From Rutstroemia sp. NJR-2017a BVV2 (taxonomy: Eukaryota; Ascomycota; Leotiomycetes; Helotiales; Rutstroemiaceae): a stretch of 64,000 nucleotides of DNA. The stretch is taken from the NCBI GenBank assembly GCA_002946415.1, contig NJPS01000051.1, forward strand, positions 670,001 through 734,000, written 5' to 3'. Both the position numbers and the translations under genes were made by a program. Positions 33,656 through 44,630 of the stretch are shown piece after piece (the stretch's first letter is position 1; the number at the start of each line of letters is the position of its first letter). The notes beneath the pieces are model-generated. The model was given only the letters and a program-made list of their open reading frames with translations, was not told the origin of the DNA and searched no databases.

Positions 33656-34531
33656 ATGGTTTCTGCTAGAAGCTTACTACTCCCTTCGCTCTGCGCGATG
33701 ATAACCGCAGTTTCAGCAGAGTGCCGCTGCGGTTCCTCCGCATTCCTCACCTTCCCCCGCGTGAACCTTACCTCCGAGCAAGTGCACCCCTGCGCAGCAT
33801 ACAGTTCGTAGCTCCCTCACCCCCTCAAAACCCCGCATCAACACTGACCCCCACCCCCAGAACTAATCGACGCACGCGGCACCCAGGAGCCCCAAGGCGT
33901 CTCCCTAATGTTCCAAACATCCATCGCCCGCGCATTATCAAACACCACCAACGCCGTCAGCCAATCCGTTCTCTATCCGGCAGGCCCCGACCAAAACGTC
34001 ACCTCGGGCGTGCAATACACTCTCGATCTCATCAAGTACGGTCTGCAGGACTGTCCGCAGCAGAAGTACTTCTTGTTCGGGTACTCGCAGGGGGCGACTG
34101 TGGTCCTAGAAGCTCTGGGTAAGATGGACACTGCGTCTGCAGGCGCGGTTGCGTCGGTGGTGCTGGTGGGGAATCCGTATCGTTTGCCGGGGAGGCGCTC
34201 GAATGTGGATTATGAAGGCCGGCAGGATAATCGTACTGCGGTGGGGATGTTCGCGACGCAGGCGTTGGGGGAGAATGGAACGGTTCCGAGATATGGCGAT
34301 GATTTGGACAGGAGTGGGAAAGTGAAGGATATTTGCTTGCAGGTGAGTAGATGAGTGGCAACTTGGAGAAGTACTGGCTGATTTTTCTTGTGGCAGGATG
34401 ATATTGTGTGCGCTTTTGACTCGGAGTGTCAGTGCCAGCTGTCGAGCGATCATCTCTCTTATGGCTTGATGGAACCTGTTCAAGATCTAATCTTTGAGCA
34501 TGTCATTTCGATGATTAATAAATTTGAATAG
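33656..34531 (+). CDS. secreted cutinase (CE5)
   Basis: Three exons: 33656-33803, 33861-34342 and 34397-34531 (introns 57 and 54 nt), giving 254 aa. Residues 1-21 are a signal peptide (MVSARSLLLPSLCAMITAVSA). The Ser nucleophile is Ser125 in GYSQGATV; CPQQKYFLFGYSQG is the classical block. Asp212 in DDIVC and His229 in SDHLSYGL complete the triad. Cys pairs CRC...CAA, DCP and VCAFDSECQC can form the usual disulfides. Slightly longer than typical cutinases (about 210-230 aa), with a loop extension around 160-200. It should hydrolyse cutin or related polyesters outside the cell; acetylxylan esterases of the same fold are a possible alternative. The first splice junction yields a Lys at the exon border, so one residue is uncertain. 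Confidence 0.9.
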
Positions 34532-35308
34532 TTTAGTGATTTATTCTCTCATCATGGCTGCCCTCATGGTGTAGCACGGAGGTGAGAGAATTGTCTCGGA
34601 AGATCTGTGTTTTTCCAAGTTCGCTTTCAATCATGTGGAAAAGCAAACTACTGATACACACAAACATTTCTTCGTTATAGTATGAGCATATCTATACATC
34701 TTGGCTTTAAAGGTCATCATACTGTTGCTCGAATCGTACTCTACCGCCGATGATGGTGGTGATATTGGAGATATTTACTGGGTCGTTCCCTTTGGCTTTG
34801 GTTGCTCTTTCGTTGATCCTCGGTTTATCTTAATACTTGTTGTATTCCAGGAACTATTCTCGATCGACGGTTCGATATGTTTCGTTGTCTAGATATATTT
34901 TGGACAGTCATCACCCTGTAATTCCTATATTGGAATGCCCCTCACTAGCCGACGCGAGCAGTTATGTACTTACCTAGTGAGGTTGACAGGAAAGCCCGTT
35001 TTGTAATTATTCTATCGGTACAGATCAACATATATAGAAATATACTTTGATATCTATGGGCAATCTGAGAACTTTCAGATACTCGAAATCTTATTTTGTT
35101 GAATTCTGATCAAATAAAATATGATATATCATATGACAGGGGAATAAGTCTTGGTGTGCTGTAACTGAAACGTCATTATGGGAAGCCATATACATCTCTA
35201 TAATCATATCGTTTTGTACTTCACCGCCGGGTTCTTGCTACCTGCTACTTATATCTCCATTAGATTTGGAATTCCATTCCTTCACTTAAAAGGAATCTTC
35301 GCTTAACC
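34532..35308. other. intergenic, promoter of DHCR7-like gene
   Basis: About 780 bp, AT-rich at 34980-35140. It carries the 3' flank of the cutinase gene and the promoter of the sterol reductase gene. No named motif is assigned. Confidence 0.5.
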
Positions 35309-36890
35309 ATGTCACAGATGGAAGATATAACTATAACGCCGACCGGGGGAAACGAGACAACCTCGTCGTCAGCAATCAAGACTTCGACATCAGGAAAATG
35401 TTCTGAAGATAAGACCAGTCTGACTCTTGGTGGTCACACTATCTCCCTAAACGATGGCATAGTTTGGGGCCGAACCGGTGTCGGCAGATCCTGGCTTGGT
35501 TCTTTGATAGCTTCATCACCTGTTATTCTTGCACCAATCGCCTCCATTTCGACCTTCATCACACTGACCGCATTCGGCGGTTCATTCTCTTCCTTTGGCG
35601 CAGCCGTCAAGAAGGAAGGATTCTGGTCAATCTGCGCCACGTACGGCCCACAGCTTACTACCAAAGGAATACTCGCAGTTACTTCCTGGATTGGATTGCA
35701 GGCCTTGTTCTTCCGATACTTGCCCGGTGAATCACGGACCGGACAATACACACCAGCGGGCCATCTCCTCACATACCAGATGAACGGTCTTTACGCCTGG
35801 ATCCTGACTCACATTCTATATTGCGTGCTCTGCTGGTTTGGGTTCTTGGACCCCGGATTCATTCCCCGCAACTGGAGCAGTTTGATTGCGGCAACTAATC
35901 TGGCGGGCTTACTGATATCGGCATTTGCATTCGTCAAGGCATATTTAAACCCTACTCATCCAAATGATCGCAAGTTTAGCGGTATGTTGTATACTGGTGG
36001 CTTGCAAAAGCTAATGTGACTTATCATTTCAATCATTCAGGCTCCTCCATCTACGATTTCTACATGGGAATTGAGCTGAACCCTCGGATTGGAGATAAGT
36101 TCGATTTGAAGCTCTTCAGCAATGGACGCCCCGGGATGATCGCCTGGACCCTTATGCAAGTCTAGACTTTCCAAGTGTCTCTGATCGTGCAGTGCTAATG
36201 TGGAAACGTTCCAGTGATATTTCCAATATGGCGTATCAGTATCAGCACCAGCAGTATATCGTACCATCACTGATCCTCGTCACTATTCTCCAAACCCTCT
36301 ACGTGGTCGACTTCTTCGTCCACGAATCGTGGTATTTACGCACTATTGACATCGCTCATGATCACTACGGGTTTTATCTCGCATGGGGCTGTTTCTGCTT
36401 TCTACCCACCACATACACAATCCAGGGACAGTATCTCGGAATGTACCCACAATCACCTTCTAACACTTATCTAGCCGTCGTGTTCACTATCGGCTTAGCA
36501 GGATACGCTCTCTTCCGCTCCGTGAACAACCAAAAGGACAAAGTCCGCCGTTCTGACGGCCGCTGCCAGATATGGGGTAAGCCTGCAGAGTACATCGTGG
36601 CCGCATACAAGACTTCAGATGGGAAGGAACACAAGAGCTTGCTTCTCTGCAGCGGTTGGTGGGGATTCTCACGCCATGTGAATTACGTAGGCGATCTACT
36701 TCTCAGCTTCAGTTCCTGCGCTTTGGTTGGCAGCACAAAGGTCGTTGTGTGGGTCTATGCTATTTGGATGACGCTCCTACTCGTGCATCGTTGCTTGCGC
36801 GATGAGAAACGCTGTTCGATGAAATATGGCGCTGCGTGGACTGAGTATTGTAGGCGTGTGCCTTGGCGGTTCGTCCCTGGTATCTGGTAA
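35309..36890 (+). CDS. DHCR7: DHCR7-type sterol delta7-reductase
   Basis: Three exons: 35309-35981, 36041-36155 and 36215-36890, giving 487 aa. Intron 1 is GT-AG (59 nt). Intron 2 is a GC-AG intron (donor GCAAGT, 59 nt) with branch GCTAAT; splicing there restores [13 protein letters not shown]. The protein belongs to the ERG4/ERG24 family of multi-span ER reductases. The C-terminal blocks [34 protein letters not shown] and [10 protein letters not shown] match 7-dehydrocholesterol reductases better than C14 (ERG24) or C24(28) (ERG4) reductases, as do [20 protein letters not shown] and [18 protein letters not shown]. It would reduce the C7-8 double bond using NADPH. Ergosterol retains that bond, so this is an accessory activity. 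The DHCR24-like gene follows 900 bp downstream on the same strand. Confidence 0.88.
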
Positions 36891-37789
36891 TATCCAGAAG
36901 AGATGAGTCAACACCATGAAGATGGTGGTACCTGTAACTGCAACACTGTATCGACAACGCACCCCGCATTTGCTGCTGGTTTAATTGTGGGATAGTGATA
37001 GTGATACAATCTTGAACGAGTTATTCAGTATAGTTTATACAGTACGCACCGATTGTGTCCCACAAATGATCGACCCGGGAGCACTTGCAGAGGGACACCA
37101 AGCACCAAGCCACTGACATATCTTTCCCCCTGTCAGGTACCGACGAGACTTCTTACTATTAGGCCTGCCACTGTCCAACCTACCTCCGTAAACAATCTTT
37201 TTGTATATTCTTTTTTAACGCACATTCCCAGTTAATTACATCATTTCAACAATATCAAGGACCAATATAAACAGTGCAGATTTGAAAGAGTTCTCATCTG
37301 TTGAGCTGCAATTATGTATGTTCGAATCATGTACTGCATCAGAGTTGTACATTTGGAGTACTACTGTTGGTTAACACCTGTATAAAGTTCATGCAGGTCC
37401 ACTTTTACAGTAGTACCATCACATTGATATAGCTGCGAATATCAAGAACTTCTGCTTTGATACGACTCTGTGCTAGGCTGTCTCCACGAGAATGGCCTTC
37501 GGTAATGTCCATTGTGCATCCGCATCATGTATTGCACCCGAAAGTCTTCGGATAGCTGCTCCAATCTCGCACAAATCGCGGGATCTAGAATTACTACCAA
37601 TGACGCCTCGCATGCAATGAGCCAGCCAAGAAGAAAAGAAATAACAACTTTGGATTGCGGTGTTCAACCAAGCTGCCTACAAATTGCTCGTCACGATGCG
37701 AGCAACATGAGTTTTTCTCATACTACAACACAGGATAATCTAGACATTAATTCCTACCCACCAGCAGCATCTCCCACGGTAATCACTCA
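36891..37789. other. intergenic between the two sterol reductase genes
   Basis: 900 bp. It contains the 3' flank of the DHCR7-like gene and the promoter of the DHCR24-like gene. No other gene seen. Composition is ordinary, unlike the GC-rich gene that follows. Confidence 0.5.
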
Positions 37790-39340
37790 ATGCATCTGCC
37801 TCCATCCATGGACCGCCACACTCAAGCGGTTCACGAAATCGCCGCCTCAGTGCGCAGATTCCATGACTCCAAGCAGCCCTACCGCGTCTTCCACGGCTCC
37901 TCAAACAGCACGCGACCCCGCCACGGCCCCGGCGAAAACACCCTCAACATCAGCCAACTCACACACATCACCGTCGACGCCCCGCACCAGCGCGCCCTCG
38001 TCGAGCCCAACGTGCCCATGGACCGGCTGATCGAAGCCACCCTCGCCCACAACCTCATCCCGCTCGTCGTCATGGAATTCCCCGGCATCACCGCCGGCGG
38101 CGGCTTCTCGGGCACCTCGGGCGAAAGCAGTTCCTTCCGCCACGGCTTCTTCAACGACACGGTAAACTGGATCGAGCTCATCCTCGGCAACGGCGACATC
38201 GTGCGCGCCTCGCGGCACGAGCGCGCGGATCTCTTCCACGGCGCGGCCGGCGCTGCAGGAACCCTAGGCATCGTCACGCTGATGGAGTTGCGGCTTGTGC
38301 CGGCTAGGAAATGGGTCAAAACGACGTATCACAGAGTTCCAAGCACCGCGCACGCAGTATCCGAAATCCAAGCGCAGACCGCGAATCCAGAAAACGACTA
38401 CGTCGACGGGATTATCTACTCCCCCACCCACAGCGTAATCATCACCGGCCAGCTAACCGACACCAAACCCGCCGCCTCCCCAGCACGCACCTTCAGCCAC
38501 GCCGCCGACCCCTGGTTCTACCTGCACGTGCAAACCAGCACTTCCTCCCTCCGCACCCACAGCACAGTCACGGAATACATCCCCCTCCCCGAATACCTCT
38601 TCCGGTACGACCGCGCCGGGTTCTGGGTCGGCCGCCAGGGCTACACGTATTTCGGGATCATCCCGTTCACGCGCTTTTTCCGGTGGTTGCTAGACGATTA
38701 CTCGCATACACGCACCCTGTACCATGCGTTGCATGCCAGCGGCATCGCAGCGCGGTTCGTGGTGCAGGATCTGGCGGTGCCGTACGCGGGGGCGGAGGAG
38801 TTTGTGGGCTGGGTGGAGAGGGAGTTGGGGGTGTGGCCGCTGTGGCTGTGTCCGTTGAGGGGGAGTCGATTGCCGAGTTTTCATCCGGTTACGCTGGGGG
38901 CTGAGGATGAGAATGAGAAAGAAGCTAGCACGGGCATGTCCCAGCCGATGCTGAATATAGGCGTATGGGGCTGGGGCCCTCGCTCGCACGAGGAGTTTGT
39001 AGCGAAGAATCGCGCGCTGGAAGCGCATCTCGCGGAGCTGGGTGGGCGGAAATGGTTGTATGCGCGGACGTACTACAGCAGTGAGGAGTTCTGGCGGGAG
39101 TACGCGCGCGAGCGGCCGTGGTATGAGGGGTTGCGGGAGAAGTACTTCGCGATGTGTTTGCCGAGCATATACGACAAGGTGAAGGACGAGCCGCGGGTGG
39201 AGTGGAAGACCCCGCGGCAGTGGGGCGAGGCGTGGTTGAAGACGTGGCCGATTGGGGGGATATACGGAATGGTGTTGGCGACGCTGTCGGGAGATATCGG
39301 GCTTCATCGACAGGCGAAATGGAGATACAAGGGGGAGTGA
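37790..39340 (+). CDS. DHCR24: DHCR24-like FAD-dependent sterol delta24-reductase
   Basis: Intronless, 516 aa; a second in-frame ATG at 37808 is an equally good start. The FAD-binding PCMH domain covers about 40-180: VDAPHQRALVEPNVPMDRL, then PGITAGGGFSGTSGESSS (compare the GGLIMGTGIESSS block of DHCR24), VNWIELILGNGDIVRAS, GAAGTLGIVTLMELRLVPA. The C-terminal half has DGIIYSPTHSVIITGQLTD, PWFYLHV and EYIPLPEYLFRYDRAGFW, again parallel to DHCR24/DIMINUTO. Unlike animal DHCR24 there is no clear N-terminal membrane anchor. DHCR24 enzymes saturate the sterol side-chain C24-25 bond with NADPH via FAD; plant DWF1 relatives act on C24(28). The gene is distinctly GC-rich compared with its flanks. It may act after or beside the DHCR7-like enzyme on the same sterol. 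Confidence 0.85.
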   Translation: MHLPPSMDRHTQAVHEIAASVRRFHDSKQPYRVFHGSSNSTRPRHGPGENTLNISQLTHITVDAPHQRALVEPNVPMDRLIEATLAHNLIPLVVMEFPGITAGGGFSGTSGESSSFRHGFFNDTVNWIELILGNGDIVRASRHERADLFHGAAGAAGTLGIVTLMELRLVPARKWVKTTYHRVPSTAHAVSEIQAQTANPENDYVDGIIYSPTHSVIITGQLTDTKPAASPARTFSHAADPWFYLHVQTSTSSLRTHSTVTEYIPLPEYLFRYDRAGFWVGRQGYTYFGIIPFTRFFRWLLDDYSHTRTLYHALHASGIAARFVVQDLAVPYAGAEEFVGWVERELGVWPLWLCPLRGSRLPSFHPVTLGAEDENEKEASTGMSQPMLNIGVWGWGPRSHEEFVAKNRALEAHLAELGGRKWLYARTYYSSEEFWREYARERPWYEGLREKYFAMCLPSIYDKVKDEPRVEWKTPRQWGEAWLKTWPIGGIYGMVLATLSGDIGLHRQAKWRYKGE

Positions 39341-39643
39341 GTAGCTTGCTCGGGGTATATAGTAATTATAATGAATTCGGACTCTAACAGAAGAAATGAC
39401 TCCGAGAACGTTATATACAAATTCATCTTAACATAATATTCATGAGATTAACAATACCCATTCATCATGCCCAATGCTGACAACCAACGCCTACAAGCAT
39501 ATACATGTATACATATCTGTATGTGTATATATATCTTAATGTTGCCTTGTACCGTTATGCCATACTTGATACTTGATAAGATGAAACGCCCGTTCCCGCC
39601 TGCAATTGCATTCCCGAAAAGAAAAAGCGATATAGGAAGTAGA
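39341..39643. other. short convergent intergenic region
   Basis: 303 bp between the 3' ends of the DHCR24-like gene (plus) and the F-box/WD40 gene (minus). AT-rich; nothing else seen. Confidence 0.5.
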
Positions 39644-42213
39644 TTACTCCATGGGAGCAAAGAAACGACTAGCTTCGATAATATCCTTATCATCATTTGC
39701 GAAATCCCACCCAACAATCGTAGCAGTCTGACTGCAGCAGATAATCCTCCGCGCATCGAATTGTAGCTTGAAAACACGAGCGTGGGTAGGCTGGTTCGGC
39801 GAGTGTTGTGCGCCTGGTACAGCAGATGGCATTGGAACGACTTCTCTTGCGACTGTAGGAGTGGTTCGTGCAAAGTGGGGCGGTACTGACCGGCCTGCTG
39901 ACTGAAATGCTGCAGCCACTGCCATGTTCATAAATCGCCTTGTATGATCTGGTAGGCGATCGATGGCGACTCGTAGGTGGTCATATTTGAGAAGGTTAGG
40001 ATGCTCTATAAGTGTCTGACGTAGTCCACGTGCTCCGCCAGCTACTGCCATATCGATCTTGGCATGCCAGTAATCTCGACGATCGGGACCAAGATTAGGC
40101 ATGTTAGGAGGTAGGGTAACGACTGGTGAAGACAGAGCTGCGGCAGTTGAGGCTAACATTGCTGGGTTAGTGTTTGGTTCCCGGGGAACATTGGCCATGG
40201 CTCTAATCGCAGCACGAGATGCTTCCTCTTGTCTGAAAGTATGCTGGGCTTTCCAATTGCCTTGCTTGTCTCTTCGCCATATAACAATAGTCTCGTCGTA
40301 AGATCCAGAGACAATGCGACTGTATTTTCCTCCACCACCCCCTGGCGGCAATTTCGCACCATACCCAGTGATATCTTCTGGTCTCTGTGACCCGGCGTTC
40401 TGCGGTCTGCCTCGCTGAACGAGCGCTTCCACCGAGATGGCGCCACTGTCCACGGCCTGGAAGTATTCTTGATCAATCTTCTCGGCCTTCTCTTTATCTT
40501 CTTCCTCGCTGCATGGCCTATCCCCGAAACCAGCTTGAACTGTTCTAACAAGGTTGGTGTGTCCTCTCAAGCTTGCTACTTCAAGGCCAGTTTCTTTATC
40601 GAAAACCTTTACTTCATTGTCACTGCTGCCACTGACTATCCGACGTCCATCATACTGTACGCATGCAATCCCTTTCGTATGGCCGAGCAAAGTACGCGTG
40701 CAAGTATTGTTCGGCCAGTTCCATACTTTCACAGTTCGGTCACCAGAAGCAGATACAATCTCGTCACCATGAATCTGTACGGCATTGACGGCAGCACCAT
40801 GCCCTATCAGGGTTCTGATGTGCGAATAAGGTTCTTTTATGCGGAGTCCTGTTGATGGGTGAGGATCATATCCAAGATTGTTAAGATGGAATGAAGGGGC
40901 ATCTTCCACGGGGTTTCCAGGCTCGCCCGGGCTCAGAGGCTTGCGGTTGAAGACCTTGATGGTTTTGTCCTTTGAGCAGGTGACCAAGACACGTTTGTCA
41001 AACTTAACATTCAAAACAGACTCCCTGTGAGCGGTGGTCAATCGTTGCACAACCTGACCTGTTGAAAATCTCCAAATAATGACTGTAGCATCACTGCTTC
41101 CCGAAACGATTATATCTTCCTCAGGATCCGGGTCAAATTGAAGACAGAGAACCGATCCAATATGTCTTGCCAAAGGGGGAAGTGCAAGCCGTCTAGTATC
41201 AAGGTTCCAGATTCGAAGTGTTTGGTCTCGGCTGCCACTGACTAAATAATTGCCCGAATGTTGGATAGTGTAAATGCACTCCGTGTGACCCTCCTCGGGG
41301 TAATGAGGATGGGGTAGTTGGAAGTTGGTGTATTTTCCAGTCTCCCAATTGGCCTCGAGACGCCGCCTCTGTGAATAGAGGTGGTGCCAGTTTAGCCGCT
41401 TCTGTCCACTACTTCGATCCTGAACTGTCAGTGTAGATTTGTTTGGTTGTGGTATTCGCCGCCTCCTACTTCTTTGAGTCTGTTGTGATGAATTCTCCGG
41501 TGGACTGACTGGGGATGGTTGAAATTTAACGCTCTCGGGTGAGTTTGGCGCATCTACCATGATTGCGTCTTCACCGGAATAGTCTTGCTGTATGTTCTGC
41601 TTGGACACTTCAACTTCATCGTCTGAGATTGAGAGAATACGTTGAGACGTGGCCCTCCGTTTGCTCGCGTGGTCGGCATCCCAGGGACTTGTGGACCTTT
41701 GTCTTTCCATCTCCATAGAACGCTGCGCAAGAAACTCCTCCCGGAGCGACTCCTCGAAATTTATCACCTCCGTACGATCCATCCGGAACCCATCGAGAAT
41801 GTATAGATTCTCCCAAAGTTTGCGGTCGAGTGCTAGCATTTGCCAATGGCGGGATGCGCTGGCAGTTCGTATTAAGGAGACCGGGTCGAGGAAGCTGAGG
41901 ATTCTTAAACAGATTTCTGACGGTAAGTGGAGGAAGAAGTCGATCTTGAGTCGAGGTCGGAGGCGCCGAACAATGTCCCATACTTCTGACGTTGGTAACG
42001 AGCTCATCATGCTCACGATATATTCTGGAGAGTAGTTAAATCAACAAACATCACTGAGGAATTAGGTCGCAGTTAAGTCTTACCAGTGCGATCATCGGAT
42101 GACATATCTGCAAGCCATTGAGGAAGTCGATCGAACTTGAAATTGCTGACCGCAGTGAGAGGATGCTCACTATATCCTTCGTCGGGAGGGGACCGTCGTT
42201 GCGACGACTCCAT
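39644..42213 (-). CDS. F-box/WD40 protein (SCF ubiquitin ligase adaptor)
   Basis: Two exons: 42213-42084 and 42024-39644, giving 836 aa; intron 59 nt (GTAAGA donor, CTCCAG acceptor). The N-terminal exon (MESSQRRSPPDEGYSEHP) leads to a D-domain-like helix EYIVSMMSSLPTSEVWDIV, then the F-box at about 73-118 (LHLPSEICLRILSFLDPVSLIRTASASRHW). A Ser/Arg-rich disordered linker spans about 130-240. WD40 repeats occupy about 250-680 with clear GH...WD units: LVSGSRDQTLRIWNLD, IVSGSSDATVIIWRF, VTCSKDKTIKVF, IVSASGDRTVKVWNW, IVSGSSDNEVKVF and IVSGSYDETIVIW, and a final block near 780. The layout is that of beta-TrCP/FWD-1/Met30-type adaptors, which recruit phosphoproteins to SCF. Which orthologue group cannot be settled by eye. 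Confidence 0.9.
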
Positions 42214-43523
42214 GATGGGTGGGATTCAATTCTGCGTGGTGTTTACTTTGAGCCGTCTTATATAATGTTAGTAGAATTGTTGCCAACAGTGTGCAGAGAC
42301 GAGTCGAGATAATACAGGTTTCTTGAATGAAAGCTGAAAGGAGTGTTTCTTGCTTTACACGTTGGCTTCAATAGTCTGTTATGACAAGGTGGGTGTGATG
42401 GCTAGTTGGCGTGACGAGGTAACGCTGAGATAAAGTTGTACAGCACAAGGCTGAGAAAATCCGGAATACTCGTAAACTTTGTTATATCGTGTCAAATACA
42501 ACAAAACGCATCAAATTGCAAGTAATTGTACAGACAGGGTTACTATATGGAGTACGGAGTACGGAATTCTGGATTATTACTCGTCGTAGTAGTAGTAGCA
42601 GCAGGTCTATTCTTTGTTACCAGCTGACGGGCGTCATGTCAATTGCCCTGGCTTTCTGGAAAACGGAGAGAGAACTGTCCTGCAGCTGATGACGGTATTT
42701 ACGCCTTCGACATTCGGCTGTCACATTCGCGAGACTCTCTACCTGACAATGCACTGCTGCAATGCTCCGCTCGACACCCACGTTCTCCGGCGACTCACGG
42801 TCTCGATGGAAGAAATACTGGGTAAGGTTGTTGTTTGTTGTTGTCGTTGTCTGTGTGGGGCACGAAGAATCTGGAGGCGAACGGCGAACGGCGGTATCGA
42901 GTATCGGAGTTGGTATCGCCGAAAGATGTACAGTACAGTACAGATCAATGCTGATGTGGGTTCTGGTTCGTTCTGGGTTCTAGGTTCTTGCTTCTTCCTT
43001 CTTGCGTTCGCCTCGGGTGCGATAATGGATAATGGACAATGGGAAGGAAGGATGCGAAGGATCATTTACCTCGTAGACAGATAGAATCTCGAGATACGTA
43101 CGAAGTGTCGAAGACACACACACGCGACGGGCGGAATAGAAAAGGCAAGAGATGGGAGTATGACATAGTGTAAGGGGGGAGTATGCGATACATTGGTCCA
43201 GTCGGACTCTGCACTCGATTTATTCTGGTGATATCTTACACCTGAAGTACCTGGTACTTTGCGTTTACTGCACAGGCTTATGCTTATATTACAGCAGCTA
43301 ATGGCTGACGGCTGATGGCTGATGGATGGTGATACACGATTCTCCCGTGATGTTGTTGCCTGTTGCCTGTCCATGTAAATAAGGGAACCCTCTGGTAGGC
43401 GTTGGAGGCGGAAGTGTCATCTGCCCCTATCCATCTACCTATCTTGTCCCCGTCCCCCGTCTCCGGTCATCTCATGATCGCAGCATCGTATTTGAGAAGA
43501 GTACGAAGTGTATGGGCTCACAG

Positions 43524-43582
43524 GCAGGTGGGTGGTAGGTGGGTAGTAGGTGGGTAGCAGGTGGGTAGCAGGTGGGTAGGTG
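43524..43582 (+). repeat. GTGGGTAGCAG 11-bp tandem repeat
   Basis: Five imperfect copies of GTGGGTAGYAG (variants with GGTAG/AGTAG). Confidence 0.85.
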
Positions 43583-43618
43583 CTGTAGGTACTGTAGGTA
43601 CTGAAGGTACTGTAGGTA
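43583..43618 (+). repeat. CTGTAGGTA 9-bp tandem repeat
   Basis: Four copies of CTGTAGGTA; the third is CTGAAGGTA. It directly abuts the preceding 11-bp array. Confidence 0.95.
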
Positions 43619-44575
43619 GACAAATAGGTGCGGAGGCATGTACGTAGGAGCAGCTGTTGGTTGTAGACTTGTTTGTAGTACTGTACGAAGTAGTTTGATG
43701 GGTACGTACTGAGCGAGAGTTTCTATTTTCGAGGGATCTGGTGGGATGCATGGTTTGGTCTGGTTACATAGGCAGATTCCGTCCACATGTGCTGTGCATT
43801 ATCCATTCTCCATTCTCCATTATCTATTATCCATTACCCATCGTCCATTCATTCATTCATTTACTCGTTCACGCATGCGCATTGCACACACCTCAAAAGC
43901 GACCGGGTGGACGTACCTGCGTTCTTATTATATACTCCGTACGGAATACTTGGGAAACGAAACATCCCACCTTGAATATCCCACTTAGGGATAGATGTAA
44001 GTGAACCAAGTCAAAAGCAAGGAAAGGAACACCAAAAAGGTCCAGGAATCCCAAGCCCCCTCGTCCCCTTATTAGACCCCTATCGGCGGATAAGTCCCTG
44101 GCGGTATCTTGAATAATTGAATAAGAGAATAACGAATAGCGGAACAATCGAACAACTTAATCAGAAGCTCACCCGTTCATCAAATCAAGGGCCAGGAGAG
44201 GATCCCCACCTCTACCCAAGCACTCACCCAAGCACGCACCCAGGCACAATCCCCGACTTAGCGCATAACTTAAGTTGGGAGGGTGAAAGAAGGAGAGGGC
44301 AAAGGAAGAGCAAAGGAAGGGTAGAGGCGACAAATCCTGAGACAACTCTCAATCAAATACCATACAAACCCACCACACACCACCACCACACTGCAGCACA
44401 CCACACTGCACCACACCACCACCACACTACACTACGGAGTACACTACATTTCCGCTGCACTGCACTACCACTCACTGCCACGCTCCCGTTCCAAAGGATC
44501 CAGAAGAACCCCTCCCATTCTCACACATACAACTACTCACTGCACACCACACACTACCAAATCCCTCCAGGACTT

Positions 44576-44630
44576 TGCACTCTGGACTCTGGACTCTCGG
44601 GGCTCTGGACTCTGCACTCTGCACTCTGCC
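44576..44630 (+). repeat. CTCTGGACT/CTCTGCACT 9-bp tandem repeat
   Basis: About six imperfect copies of a 9-bp unit with a G/C variant at one position, in the probable CDC24 leader. Confidence 0.85.

Noticed and set aside
38311..39307. Long alternative and antisense frames across the DHCR24-like gene
   Set aside because: High GC suppresses stop codons in all frames; only the 37790 frame carries the FAD-domain motifs.
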